A stretch of DNA of 48,016 nucleotides, from contig CM007316.1 of assembly GCA_000333855.2 (NCBI GenBank), positions 823,821 through 871,836 of the forward strand, in the 5' to 3' direction. The position numbers and the translations under genes are program-made. This stretch comes from Endotrypanum monterogeii (taxonomy: Eukaryota; Euglenozoa; Kinetoplastea; Trypanosomatida; Trypanosomatidae). Under the pieces are notes generated by a model. It had not been told where the DNA came from. It did not search any database and saw only the letters and a program-made list of their open reading frames with translations. This document shows positions 28,020 to 38,748 of this stretch, in pieces (positions within the stretch are counted from its first letter, which is position 1; each line of letters begins with the position of its first letter).

Positions 28020-31000
28020 TTACAACCAGCTGCTGCGCTGTTTTTCCTTCAGCTGCCGCGCAAGATCCTGAAAGGTCATCGCTGTCTGAGCCAGCTCTGC
28101 GGATTTGTTCTGGATTTCGTTGAGTCGCTCGCCGCGCTGCTGCAACTTCCGCATGTTCTCGCTCATCATTCGCCGGGCTTCGGTGAGGCTCACGTTCTCG
28201 CGTTCCGCGATAGCCTTCAATTGCGCGTATCGGCCACCTGGAGGCTCGCTCGGGGTGACTGCGTTGGGAGTTGCTGTCGGGGCGGAAGTGCCGGGTTGCT
28301 GTCCAGGTGATGCTTTTTGCATCTGCGCTCCGGTGTCGTTTCCGCGATTGACGAATCCGAGAAGTTCTTGTCGTTCCTGCATGGGGCCCGGTTTCGCTAG
28401 CGGCACCCCGCTGGACGGCGGTGTTGTCGAGTTCGCGTACGGCTTCGGCGACAGGGCTGCCGCCCCAGAGATGCTACCAGTGATTGCAGGCGTAGTTCCA
28501 GTTGGTTTTGTGGTGCGCAGCGTGTCGGACTCTAGCTTCAGTGCTATGTCTTCCCACGGGAGTGTCATCAGGCGCCTGAGAAAGCCTGTCTCCTGCTTTA
28601 ATGTTGGCGCTGGGGGGAGGTATCTTCCGTAGGCGCGAAAGCTCCACGGCGTGAAGCGGTAACGTGGTCCACGGAAGCACGGGTGCTTACGCACTCCACT
28701 CTCTTTTGAGGCACCCAAGTTAGCTTCAACGAAAAAATGACCGATCACGCCGTTGGTGGAGCCAAGAAGGTACAAATGCAGCACATTCTCGATTTCGACC
28801 AGAAGCACCTGCACGTTCTCCTCGCCCGCAAAGTCCAGGGTGGCGTACGGAGACATCATCGGCCTGGCTGTTCGACTATCCAGGATGTTGACCCAGCGCC
28901 AACCGTTCGCGTCGCGCGTCACCACGACGAGCGCGCCGCGGCCCTGGTAAACGCTGGCATGCTCAATACGGCGCGCAGGGTCGAGTCTGCACGTAGCCAC
29001 CGGTGCCGTGTCCACCACTGTGCTGGTCACAGTCGCTGAGGGTGTCGAACTGGTCTCTGAGAAGAAGTCGGACACTTGCACCACAGAAATCTCATGCGCG
29101 CCGAGGAAGGCGATGGCTGGGTCGATGCGGTCATTGGCAGAGGTGTCGCGGTTGATCTCGTAGTCACGCATTTCGCCTGCATCCGTGTCGTAAGTAAGGT
29201 TGGCCTTTCCCGGTGTCCAGGTTGCCTTCGCGTGGACGATGCTGCCCTGGAGGGTGCTGTTCCCTGTTGCGACTGCCGCACTGTCCACTACAATTGACCA
29301 CTCTAGGGAGGAGCCAGATACCTCGAAGTGTATAGAGAGTAGCTTTGTGGTACTCGTCGCCTGTGGCAACGCTACCCAGCTCTCCTCAGCGCCTTGGCGG
29401 TAGCACCATGCCTGCGGGGCACCGTCCGCGACCCCAAAAGCCAGCGACATGGTTATCAGTGCAGCGCCAAGGGTGTCACAGCACATGAGGTTGCCGTATT
29501 CCCCAGCGCTTTGCACTGGTGATGAAATGGAAAAGAGGATGTCAAACGTATTGATGTCACCTGAGAGGTTCGGAAGCGGTGGCTGCGCTGCTGCGGTCAC
29601 CATGAGACGGGTGGCAGACATGGCGTACTCTGGGTGCGAGTAGGCGATGAGGCGCATCTCGCTTAGGTTCCACAACAAGAAGCCTTTGCGGTCCTTAAAG
29701 AGACACACAAGGCAGAGCAGACCTGTCGTGTTGTTGCTCTTGGTAGTCCGGCTGGCCATCCAGAAGGCGTCCAACGAGGCGATAGTTGACCCGACTGGAA
29801 GCAGTCCAGCAGGGACCTGAAGTATGAAGGGCCGGCCGTCGTCACCCTTGCCGGAAAGATCGACGAGCGCCACCGATGAGTCTTCGAGCAGCAGCAGCAC
29901 GCACTTGCCATCCTTATAGACATACACGTTTCTGGTCACTGAGGACGGTTGCAGGCGTGCGTTTACTAAAACCGCCTGCTGCACCATCCGTTTTGTAGGA
30001 ACGCCGGGTTCATCCAGCTGTAGGGCGGTGCGGTCAAGGTCGAGTACCAGAGATCCGGTGTTACGACGGATGTCGTGTTTCATTACCATTACAATGGACT
30101 CGGTACTGAACACGCGTAAGATGATTTCGGTTGGCAGAAACACCGCCTGCAAAGAGGGTAGCGCCACCTCCAAGATCAATTCGTCCGCATCTTGGCCTAT
30201 CCCCAAAGTGGACCACGGTACGCAGTTTGCCAGGGCCCGTGAGCTGACGCTAAAAGCTTCGTTGGACTGCGGCGAGAGACAGACAGCTTGCGCCGCATCT
30301 GTGACAGTTACCATGACGCTCTGACGCCATAGATGTGCTACATCGGAGCCAGCAGCATCCTTGATCTCCACGCTAGGCAGCGCGTGGCGCAACAGCGTGT
30401 CGCCGCCATGTAGTAGCCTTTCCCAGGTTGAAGTCACCGCCACCCGCTGGGTTTCTTCGGCGAGCGAGCGGATCTGGTTCTCTGGCAGACGCAGCAGCAG
30501 TGCGCGGGGGTACCATGGGGCATGCGAGCTCAGCTCGCGCAGCTCACGGATGCTTTCAATACCGCCGGTTTGACGGTTGCGTTTCGCCAAAATCGGCCGC
30601 AAGCCATCCTCGCTCGTCACGAACAGGGCCTCCAGATCAACATCTGTCAGGCCACTTGTCCAGTAGTTGGACAACACGCATGGTTCAACGTGAAAGATGT
30701 TAAAGTAGTCTTCCACCGCGTTGGCGCCTGGCCTCGCTCCCTCCTCCTTCGTTCGCGCTGCTTCTACTCCGTGCTGCGCTGTGTACGCGTTCAAGTGTGC
30801 GATGATGGCGTCCTTGCGCATTACCTGCTTGTCATCAAGTCGAATAACTACCTCCAGAATGTCACGCTGGCCGTGCAGCAGCATATACATTTGGCTGTGT
30901 TTATCGTTGGTGGTGTGAAAGCTGTCTTCCAGAGCAGTCCGAGCCATGCTCAGACCGACACGATATTCATTGTATGCGAACGCGTCGGTAAGTCCGGTGC

Positions 31001-31907
31001 TTGGGAGGCTTGGCACTCCTTGAGAGATTTGCTGGGAGAGATCGACGATCCAGTACAGATCGGCCACCTTGTCACGTCGTTTCTTGTTCTCGTTCCACAG
31101 GAGGATCTTGGTGCAGTGCATTGTGACAGCAGCAACGTAAACACCACCAGGCGTCACACGACACGTGGCCAGGAGGCTGTCAGGCTGTCCGACGATGCAA
31201 TGGGCGTCGAAGAAGCAACTTACACGACCCTCGTCGATGTACCATTTGCACACACCTGGAACACCAGCCACCACACTGATGAGTGCGTTGGGGTTGGTAG
31301 GGTATGAGTCAATCGAAAGCAGGGAGCCGCCAGAAAAAAATTTATCGCGACTGGCGGCGCTCGTGTCGAGAATCGAGCTCGTCTGACTCTTGCAGAAGGG
31401 TTGGCACAGTCCCAGCACGTTTGTCTCTACGGCGCACCACCGCAACCATGGCCGCTCCTCGGGGTTGGCGGAAACCGGGTCGAGCCGGAAGTAGGAGACG
31501 TACCCGTCCTTGCGCCCAACTGCACCACACGTCAGGCCTTGGGAAACATGCAGGCAGGTGAATTGGGAGCCAGGCCCCATGCACTGCAGGGTGCTGTTCC
31601 CATCGCCGCTCACGCCGGCGCTGTAGTCCAAACACAAGAGTGTATCTGACGAGAGCACAAGAAAGGTTGTGGTACCAGTGTACACAAAAGCATCCAACCA
31701 ATGCGCCCCGTGTGGCAGTGGCAGCAGCTCACGGCACATCTCTTTTCCAATAACAAGAACGTCTGCGTCATCGCCGATGCACACGAGGACGCCAAGGATA
31801 GCATCGTATCTGCAAATGTGATAGTCTGACATCACTACAGTGCTTTTGCCTCCCACCCGGAAGGGCAGAATAGAGCTGCTGCCGGCGTCCTTCCTCTGCG
31901 AGAGCAT
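28020..31907 (-). CDS. tomosyn/Lgl/Sro7-like protein with C-terminal R-SNARE motif
   Basis: This is a 1295-residue protein from the ATG at 31907. The first about 1070 residues are strand-rich and divided into WD40-like repeats, as in the double beta-propeller of the Lgl/Sro7/tomosyn family (for example ALISVVAGVPGVCKWYI). A Pro/Thr/Gly-rich linker (about 1140-1220) follows. The last 65 residues form a coiled coil, LQQRGERLNEIQNKSAEL, with Arg1258 at the position of the R-SNARE zero layer, and the chain ends KEKQRSSWL, much like tomosyn's KDKKW end, with no membrane anchor. Tomosyns occupy Q-SNAREs and regulate exocytosis, so a similar regulatory role in secretion through the flagellar pocket is inferred. 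The length fits tomosyn (about 1150). The propeller assignment is by pattern. The SNARE tail is the stronger evidence. Confidence 0.82.
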   Translation of the reverse strand: MLSQRKDAGSSSILPFRVGGKSTVVMSDYHICRYDAILGVLVCIGDDADVLVIGKEMCRELLPLPHGAHWLDAFVYTGTTTFLVLSSDTLLCLDYSAGVSGDGNSTLQCMGPGSQFTCLHVSQGLTCGAVGRKDGYVSYFRLDPVSANPEERPWLRWCAVETNVLGLCQPFCKSQTSSILDTSAASRDKFFSGGSLLSIDSYPTNPNALISVVAGVPGVCKWYIDEGRVSCFFDAHCIVGQPDSLLATCRVTPGGVYVAAVTMHCTKILLWNENKKRRDKVADLYWIVDLSQQISQGVPSLPSTGLTDAFAYNEYRVGLSMARTALEDSFHTTNDKHSQMYMLLHGQRDILEVVIRLDDKQVMRKDAIIAHLNAYTAQHGVEAARTKEEGARPGANAVEDYFNIFHVEPCVLSNYWTSGLTDVDLEALFVTSEDGLRPILAKRNRQTGGIESIRELRELSSHAPWYPRALLLRLPENQIRSLAEETQRVAVTSTWERLLHGGDTLLRHALPSVEIKDAAGSDVAHLWRQSVMVTVTDAAQAVCLSPQSNEAFSVSSRALANCVPWSTLGIGQDADELILEVALPSLQAVFLPTEIILRVFSTESIVMVMKHDIRRNTGSLVLDLDRTALQLDEPGVPTKRMVQQAVLVNARLQPSSVTRNVYVYKDGKCVLLLLEDSSVALVDLSGKGDDGRPFILQVPAGLLPVGSTIASLDAFWMASRTTKSNNTTGLLCLVCLFKDRKGFLLWNLSEMRLIAYSHPEYAMSATRLMVTAAAQPPLPNLSGDINTFDILFSISSPVQSAGEYGNLMCCDTLGAALITMSLAFGVADGAPQAWCYRQGAEESWVALPQATSTTKLLSIHFEVSGSSLEWSIVVDSAAVATGNSTLQGSIVHAKATWTPGKANLTYDTDAGEMRDYEINRDTSANDRIDPAIAFLGAHEISVVQVSDFFSETSSTPSATVTSTVVDTAPVATCRLDPARRIEHASVYQGRGALVVVTRDANGWRWVNILDSRTARPMMSPYATLDFAGEENVQVLLVEIENVLHLYLLGSTNGVIGHFFVEANLGASKESGVRKHPCFRGPRYRFTPWSFRAYGRYLPPAPTLKQETGFLRRLMTLPWEDIALKLESDTLRTTKPTGTTPAITGSISGAAALSPKPYANSTTPPSSGVPLAKPGPMQERQELLGFVNRGNDTGAQMQKASPGQQPGTSAPTATPNAVTPSEPPGGRYAQLKAIAERENVSLTEARRMMSENMRKLQQRGERLNEIQNKSAELAQTAMTFQDLARQLKEKQRSSWL

Positions 31908-31968
31908 CGTATCTGAGGAATGATGGATGGACTGTGACGTAAATTTTATTGGCAGTAGCGTCCACGTG

Positions 31969-31970
31969 CT
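31969..31970 (-). promoter_or_regulatory. predicted trans-splice acceptor AG of the tomosyn-like gene
   Basis: On the minus strand a C8-containing pyrimidine-rich tract (about 32003-31973) is followed by AG at 31970-31969. This leaves a 5' UTR of about 61 nt before the ATG at 31907. Confidence 0.45.
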
Positions 31971-32088
31971 GGAAGGTCAATCAACGAGGGCGGAGGGGGG
32001 GGGTCTCTGGATGACAATAGGAAGCAATCAAAATAACAGGCAAACCGACGATATAAATATAAGCCCTTATGAACACATAGGCAAACAA

Positions 32089-32092
<4 letters not shown>

Positions 32093-32131
<39 letters not shown>
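32093..32131. repeat. (TA)n microsatellite
   Basis: An alternating TA run of about 39 bases, upstream of the tomosyn-like gene. It is one of about ten TA tracts, all of them in non-coding DNA. Confidence 0.95.
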
Positions 32132-32133
<2 letters not shown>

Positions 32134-32454
32134 ACTATGCGTCTAGACTACATATATGGATTCCAGTGTATACATTATGTGTGTGTGGGAGGGGGGTGGG
32201 GGTGGAGGTTAGAGGAATGGGCAGGGGGGATAAACAAGTAAGTTATGTGGCCCTCGAATTCAGTGAGGGCTCGGGAGGGGGCGTGTCAACAACACGCGAA
32301 AATGTACACACACGCTAGCGTCCATGCTTCTGGAGGAAGGTGACAAGGCCAAGATGCCGTGGGGCAGGAACCACAGAAGCAGATAATCTTGCCAAACGTG
32401 TAGTGGTGAGCGGAACACCGTGATCTATCCATACATGCTTCCTCTGTTTTTTTA

Positions 32455-33130
32455 TTAATATGATTGGGTTAAAGGGGCGGGGGTCTCAACCAACTGAGAC
32501 AGCGGTGCCCAGTGTGGCAATGGGGGGCAAGGAGGGGGGGAGGACTCGTCGCGACCACGCCATCGTCGCACCGAATTCGCTGCCTGCCCTCCAAGCCTTG
32601 GTTTTCGCCGTGGTACAAAACAAGACTTTTGTTGGACATTGGTGCAATAGAAAGCAGAAGCTGAGGGAGGGGGGGGGTAGCAGTGGATGTGTTCACCGTC
32701 CACGGGTGCGCAGTGGAGCTCGGTGCAGCGCTTCGTCTCCATGAGGGTGTGGAACTCCATGGCTGGAGGGGTGTGGGAGCACATTACGAACGTTAGGGAC
32801 ACCTGATGGATCGACCAGAGCAGTTGCCGCAGCTCTCTTTTTCTCGAGATGCCAAATGCAGTTCTGGGGGCTACGGAGGTTGGATATTTCAGTTGATTTT
32901 TGTAGACAGGTATTGCACATTGGCTTTACAGATACATCGATACTGCACCTGATGACGGGGCGGTGTAAGGCACTCCAGGGCAAGATTGCTTCACAGAATA
33001 TCGGCGAGATGCCGTGTGGATAGAGGTGGGCGTAGGACTCTGTTCCAGATGTAATGTCATCGACGCTCTTGTTGTCATCTGAGCAGATGTTGTTTGCGTT
33101 CGCTCTGCCACCGACGGGACGGTCAGTCAT
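32455..33130 (-). pseudogene. possible frameshifted Cys-rich gene
   Basis: Two overlapping minus-strand frames together look like one protein. The upstream frame (ATG at 33130, MTDRPVGG, stop at 32693) is protein-like up to VKPMCNTCLQKSTEI and CIWHLEKK, then degrades into Pro/His/Arg sequence. At exactly that point, near an A5 run on the minus strand (about 32839-32843), the other frame becomes protein-like (RELRQLLWSIHQ, then CSHTPPAMEF and KRCTELHCAPVDGEH) and continues to a stop at 32455. One surplus base in the A run would explain this. I recognise no family. The paired cysteines (CNTC, then C-x-x-H and C-x-x-x-HC) could bind metal. It may be a sequencing error in a real gene, a decayed gene or coincidence. 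Confidence 0.38.
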
Positions 33131-34961
33131 GATGCCATCCACGATAGCTACTTTATATGAAGAGTCAGAGACACCCGCCCTTCGGTAAAGCGCTGCGTGC
33201 GGTGCCGGAGCTCTTGCAGCACCTCCTACTGTTTCTGCGACTCTATGCCAACTTTACATGCGGCTGAAGGCTTCTCCACACGCGAACTGTGTGGTGTTAC
33301 CTAAAGCTTAAAGTAGTGAGTGCACCCCCCCCCGCCCCAAACCCATATCCAGAGGGGCAGTCTCTCACCGAGCTATTGCGAGACGCGCAGTGCTTGCTTC
33401 TCATGATACTCAGTCAGACGACAGAAACTGTTCCGTTGACCCCTCAATCATCTCCCGCTGCATCATGCTGTCAAGATGAATATCCACGCCGCGCCATCAT
33501 TCATTTCATGGTGGTATAAAGCAGCAGCTTGCTGCACCTGCGCAGAGCGTGTTTGTATTTGAACATCCCCCTTCTTTCCCTCCCAAACAACGTCTCGTGA
33601 AATCTGATAGGGGAAAAATTTTCGCCATATTATCTCCACCCTCTTTTTTATTACTTACTCTGTGAATGTGGAATATTTCCTGTGTAAGCATCATTTCTGC
33701 TAGCCGCAAATACCCAACACCATGTACAAGCTGTGTTCCCGAAAGGCACGTTGCCGGACGCGACTGGTTGCATATTGTTGATCAAAGACGTCCGAGGCTG
33801 AGGGAGCTGAAAAGATTTGTCGGATGACGCGTGGGCGCTGTCGATTATCGCAACAGGAGTGGGTACGGTCGTCGCTATGCGGTGATGATTCCACGCAATC
33901 TGTTGCTCCGGGATGGGGTGGCGACGTCCAGTGCTTTTCAAAGTTAATATGTTGGTGAGTGTGCTTCCTCATGATGATTGGCGCACCGGCTTGAACATTG
34001 ACCCAGCAGGGGTGGAGTGGGGAAGAGTAAGCGATGTCGTGAGTGATATCGGATGGCAGAGACCAGCGATCTACACGGGAAAAACAAATACAGCGGTTCG
34101 TGATGACTCCTCACCATGATCATCACAACAACAATAAGCAGTATCCATTGTTCCTTCGACCCCACATGGGTGATTGTGGTTGATGTAGACAATGTGACGA
34201 TATAGCATTATAGCGTCTTTCACTCATCGACGCACAAACACATACGCAGGGGTGCGCCGATTCGTTCAACTCAGAGAAGGGGAGAGGACCACGAGGGGGG
34301 TGGGGATGGGATGATAGATACATACGTGCGTCACGGCAAGAGGAATAAAAAAAAGGAAAACATGCGGGGTTCGCATTGCCGCAGCAGTGTCCAGCGCAGT
34401 GAACGACCATAGGAAAGAATGAGCACGGCCGCGGTAGCGCACACAATATGCACATGCACATTCGGTGGTAGCTGCAACAAGCAGCTCACCACTTCTCATC
34501 TATAGGTCAGAGTACCATGTGCTGTAGCACCCTTCATGGGAGGAAGAGCTAGGAACATACAGGATAGTCGATGGTGTTTGTAATCTAGCTGATATGTTTG
34601 CAGAACAAGAGAGATCCGGTACACGAGGCGCCAGGTGGTGAGGGGGGGGGTGGTGGTGGTGGTGGTGGTGGTGGTGGAGGGAAATCTACACATTCGAGTA
34701 GCAGCGACAGAGGAAGCAGTAAAAAAAAAAATAGAAAAAGTCACACAAAAGAGGGGCCCCCACCACGTCGTGTCGGAGGCTCAGAGGCTGATGCTGTAAC
34801 ATTGGCGAGTGGTTTCACGATCGCCGCAGCAGCTAACTTCTTCTTGATTACCATCAGCTCATGCGACCCTTGCACTTGCAGAGATCCAGGGGAGCAGGGG
34901 GGGGGGGGACAAGAGGAAAAATAGCGAGGCGGAATACACTGCATGCAGCTATCCTGTCCTT
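33131..34961. other. 1.8-kb intergenic region
   Basis: I see no convincing gene. The region holds poly-C (about 33326-33334), a GT-rich stretch, and a G9 run plus (TGG)n at 34642-34677, then A-rich and G-rich tracts at about 34721 and 34900. A 96-codon minus frame at 33651-33941 begins at TTG and is not accepted. Confidence 0.55.
34642..34677. repeat. poly-G followed by (TGG)n microsatellite
   Basis: Nine G residues are followed by nine TGG units. On the plus strand this is a potential G-quadruplex former. The RNA strand (minus) would read CCA repeats followed by C9. Confidence 0.85.
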
Positions 34962-36899
34962 TTATGCCTCTTCCGCGCCAACGACAAGGAACGGGGCCAA
35001 GTTTGCATATAGCGTCGGTACAAAAGGACGATAGTCGGCCTTCGGCTGCATTTCTACTGCCAGGAGATGCTCTCCGACCCTAGTCACGGAATTGTCAGCG
35101 AAGAGCAATGTAGCTTGCACCGTACCGTTGGAGAGCCGCACCAGACTCTGCAGAGCTGATATTGGACGCGGGGGCCACGGCGCACGCCCATTATCATTCT
35201 GTGTCTCTGAGGTATCGCATGGGTTCATAGATCGCTGTTCCCGGGCCTTGCCGTTATCGCCCCGCTGTGGGTCTGCAAAATCTCCCCAGGAATGCGGAAC
35301 AGATAGCTCATGAGTGCCGCATAGCCGCGAGGTGACAGGGCGGACGAGGAAAAGAACCACGTTGTTGTAGGACTCAAACAGTGGGGTCATGTGTTCCTCT
35401 AGACTAGCGCGTGTCAATGTGTGGTGCGCCTCACCGGTGGCGTTGTCATGCACAGCGGCACTGCCGTGCAGATCCGCAAGTCTGCTGTGCGAGTCGTCTT
35501 TAACGATCACTTTGATCGGTGGAAGAGGGCAACCAGGCTTGACGCGGCTCTGCTGCGGCATCCAGCACAGGTTCAGCGAGACGCAGCGCATGGAGGAGCA
35601 GATGGGCAGGACAACGCTGTGGTCCTCAATGGACAAGTTACACCAGTGTGAGAAGCATTCAAGGAGACAAAGAATACGTGGATCTTGATGTCCGCTGTAC
35701 ATGATCACTCCAAGCTCAAAGGAGCTGTCAGCGATGCGATAAACGTAAATGCCTTGCAAGGTATCACACAGCTGTTCAAGCACATCGCTGTCCATCGAGC
35801 AATGACTCTGTTTAACCGCGTGGCTACGATGCATGCTGAGGTACCGCCTTCCTGCTATGGGAGAGATTTTCGGGGGAACAGTTTTACCTTTGAGAGCCAT
35901 GAGTAGTTGTATTTTCTCATTCATAACACGTGGCTGAAGAATGGACAGCGCCGCACAGTGCACCAACGACACCCACGAATGCACCACATTTTTTTTCGCT
36001 ATTGTCACCGCGCGGAAGCATTGAGTGTGTCGGCTATACTCAGCGTTCGATGCAAACATGGAGACGTAGCTGCCACACGAAAGAGAAAGAGGGTCAAGGA
36101 GCTTCAACACCTGTCGGTGCGCTAGAAGGGCAACTTGACGGTGCACAAAAGAGTGATCCGGAGTGTGCAGCGGCGCTGCCCATTGCGACCACCTGGTGGA
36201 TACGGTCGGTGCTTGTGGGGTGCCCAGTGATGCACATGACTCTCCTTGGGACTCGGGCGTAAGCAGAGGAGAAGGGATCACCGTTGAGTCTGGTAAAGAC
36301 TTCTCCATAACGGAATTTGTCAACGAGTGCGGCTGCAATACAATCTGTTCGGGGAAGTCTTCTGGATTTTCGGATGTGGCCATCTTCCTCTGAATAGCCG
36401 GCGTTGTTCGAGAGAGTTGCAGTTTGAGAGGTTCTTCATGGACTTCTGAAGGCTGCAGTATTGGTGCCGCAGGCTGTGAGGCGTTTTTTGAAGTCCCCCC
36501 AATGTCCACACAACTGTACTCCGCCTCTCTATCGATTAGGCCAGATGAGATCGCCATCTCTGTCATTATTTCACCTGTCGCCGAGTGTGTTGTGAGAGCA
36601 GAATCTTTGTCATGGTGTAGGTTCTCCAGTGGTGTCGACGATTGCAGACTGTCCTGCAAGGAGGTCAGCATCTTCTTGATGGTGTCCGTGGTTCGGTGAG
36701 ACACAAACAGTTTCGATGTGTTGGCGCACGCGTGGTGATAAAAGTTGCACTGGAGTGGCTCCCGCCCGAGCTCCCCCGGCATGTCGAGGCTCCGTTCTCC
36801 CACCACATTTATGGTGTGCGGCTGTATTTTCTGCCCTGGATGCTTCTCGAACACCGCGCCTGGTCCATGAGGCGTTTCCTTGGCTGAAAAAGACGACAT
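34962..36899 (-). CDS. hypothetical protein, 645 aa
   Basis: This is a single frame from the ATG at 36899 (MSSFSAKETPHG). I do not recognise a family. The N-terminal about 240 residues are polar and Ser/Thr-rich. From about 245 on the chain is more compact: a helical part (QVALLAHRQVLKLLDPL), then strand-rich, cysteine-containing segments (YVYRIADSSFELGVIMYSGH and LPICSSMRCVSLNLCWMP), and a C-terminus ending in FLVVGAEEA. No transmembrane helix or signal peptide is evident. It lies between eIF3k and the tomosyn-like gene with long spacers on both sides. It is probably a kinetoplastid-specific protein. The coding call rests on its length and on protein-like composition. Confidence 0.72.
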   Translation of the reverse strand: MSSFSAKETPHGPGAVFEKHPGQKIQPHTINVVGERSLDMPGELGREPLQCNFYHHACANTSKLFVSHRTTDTIKKMLTSLQDSLQSSTPLENLHHDKDSALTTHSATGEIMTEMAISSGLIDREAEYSCVDIGGTSKNASQPAAPILQPSEVHEEPLKLQLSRTTPAIQRKMATSENPEDFPEQIVLQPHSLTNSVMEKSLPDSTVIPSPLLTPESQGESCASLGTPQAPTVSTRWSQWAAPLHTPDHSFVHRQVALLAHRQVLKLLDPLSLSCGSYVSMFASNAEYSRHTQCFRAVTIAKKNVVHSWVSLVHCAALSILQPRVMNEKIQLLMALKGKTVPPKISPIAGRRYLSMHRSHAVKQSHCSMDSDVLEQLCDTLQGIYVYRIADSSFELGVIMYSGHQDPRILCLLECFSHWCNLSIEDHSVVLPICSSMRCVSLNLCWMPQQSRVKPGCPLPPIKVIVKDDSHSRLADLHGSAAVHDNATGEAHHTLTRASLEEHMTPLFESYNNVVLFLVRPVTSRLCGTHELSVPHSWGDFADPQRGDNGKAREQRSMNPCDTSETQNDNGRAPWPPRPISALQSLVRLSNGTVQATLLFADNSVTRVGEHLLAVEMQPKADYRPFVPTLYANLAPFLVVGAEEA

Positions 36900-38748
36900 T
36901 GGCGAGGAGGTTGCCCGGCCAGAGAGAAGGCGGATGGAGCGGATGGATCTTTTCCCTATTCCCTATACACACATCTCTATCCTTGAAGAAGTTTAATTTT
37001 TTTTTTTCGAAAGGATCGTGGTGATGGCAACGATGGTGGCGTTGAGGGTTGCAATCACGTAAGACAGTATGTCCAAAGAAACGGCTACTGTTCTCGTCTT
37101 GACCTTTATTTTCAAGAGGGGAAAGCAAGTACCTACTGCTGTCCCCAGCTTGGCTGAGGAAGCTTCGTGTGTGAGTGCGTGCTCGCGATTTGTTAAGATG
37201 AGAGGGAAAAAAATATGTCTCGCAGTCGAATTATGGATACGCGATGCTCAAATGTAAAGAAAAAGGTTAAAACACACACGCCAATACATGCATATATTTG
37301 CATATATGTACACCCTTTAAAATAGGAGCTTGTTAAGCAATGCGGGGGGGGGGGAAGGGGGGCACTTGTGGAATTATGTTTCTGAAATTATTTTTTTTCG
37401 CGTACACCAGTGTCGGTGACAACGAGCACGTCTGTAAGGGAAAGGGGTGCATACGGAAAAGAAGTAGGAGATATTATGACTGATCTCGCGACAACGAAAA
37501 CATGAATGGTCCATGGGGAGAAATCAGGAGCGTAGCCACCGAGTGAGTAATGAAATTTACTTTCGGCACCCCGAATACATGCGTGGCGTGGATTACAGTA
37601 GGCGTTGAGACGTCAGAAAGCCTATTTTAATTTCTTATTCGGGTTGCTACGGGAGCCTTTCTGACTCCGGAGGCGGAGGTGTGAGATGCGGCACGATGGC
37701 ACTCCGGTGTGCTTCCCTCTAGATCACATATGTGTATTGAGGGTGTGGGGAGTGGCGCATCGATTCCGAATATACAGTGGTTCATTCTGCCACAATTCCC
37801 CGAAGTATCGTTTCTTTGCATTTTCGCGTCGACGCGTTTTTTTTTTTTTGGATCGCATACTTCACCTTAGACACTTACACTACCCATTAAAGAAAAAAAT
37901 ATATTTGGGCCAGACACAGGAAAACAGGAGCAAACAACAACAAGAAAAAATGTGGGGGGTTGGGCATCGCAGCACAAGAGGTAGAAAGACATCCAGCAAC
38001 AAGAATTCCCCATCAACCATGCGCACAGATTAGTCTGCAGGCGAGCAGATCAGCATATCTTTCTACAAAGCACCTCTCTATCCCTTCCCGTTCCCCCCCC
38101 CCTTCGCCAGAAACAGTTGCCTTGTGCCATCCACTGGGAGATGGAGAAGTCCAAGGTAAACGAAGTAAGTAAGTGCCCACAATTGCGAGGGGGGTGGGTA
38201 GGTAGGCGACGATCCATCCACCGAAGGGTGAGCCACCTCTGGATCCCATGTCTTCTGATCCAGGCACGTGGAGCTTATCTCGCCGACTCACCTCTCCCAG
38301 CCTCTGCTCCCCCCCTCTCCCCCCGTCGGCGCCGCCCACGAAATGCCGTGCTTGCTCCATTGATTCGACAAGGATATAGGGAGATGGCTCTGCACACACC
38401 AAAGGACCACGGCGGGCGACGAGGGAGATGAGGGGAGGTACGGCATGTGTTTGAGGAGAGTAGGGAAAGATTTGAAGATCATTTTTTCTTTTTTCCTTTT
38501 TTTTTGCCGATCTTTACCCTGTGCTTTCCTTTTGGCACCTTCCATGTTTAACAAGAGTCCCTTTTTTTTTTCTACCTCAGCTCTTCTTTTACCGAACAAC
38601 ATCGCACCAGCGGTTCAGCCGCTGTGAGCGCTCCCCAACAGCGATGCAGACAGGCGGACCAACAGCAAGAAAAACACACACACCACACAATGCCCAACTA
38701 CGAAGGAGACATGTTCGCTGCGACAGGTACAATTCACAAAGTCGTGTC
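36900..38748. other. 1.85-kb intergenic region
   Basis: No gene was found. There are T runs on the plus strand (about 36999, 37390, 37839 and 38500), A-runs, a G9 run (about 37345) and C-rich stretches (about 38093 and 38310). Two minus frames (37627-37821 and 38013-38402) do not look like conserved proteins. Confidence 0.55.

Larger units (their letters stand above)
31908..32454. other. intergenic region upstream of the tomosyn-like gene
   Basis: The region holds a long (TA)n tract (32093-32131), GT and G-rich tracts (about 32180-32230) and no credible ORF. Confidence 0.6.

Noticed and set aside
33651..33941. 96-codon minus-strand ORF
   Set aside because: It starts at TTG, has no recognised motif and no clear acceptor upstream.
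36610..37128. 172-codon minus-strand ORF overlapping the 5' end of the 645-aa gene
   Set aside because: It is an out-of-frame shadow of the longer gene and is low in complexity.
38013..38402. 129-codon minus-strand ORF downstream of eIF3k
   Set aside because: It starts at TTG and is Gly/Arg-rich from G/C-rich spacer. It is more likely eIF3k 3' UTR.
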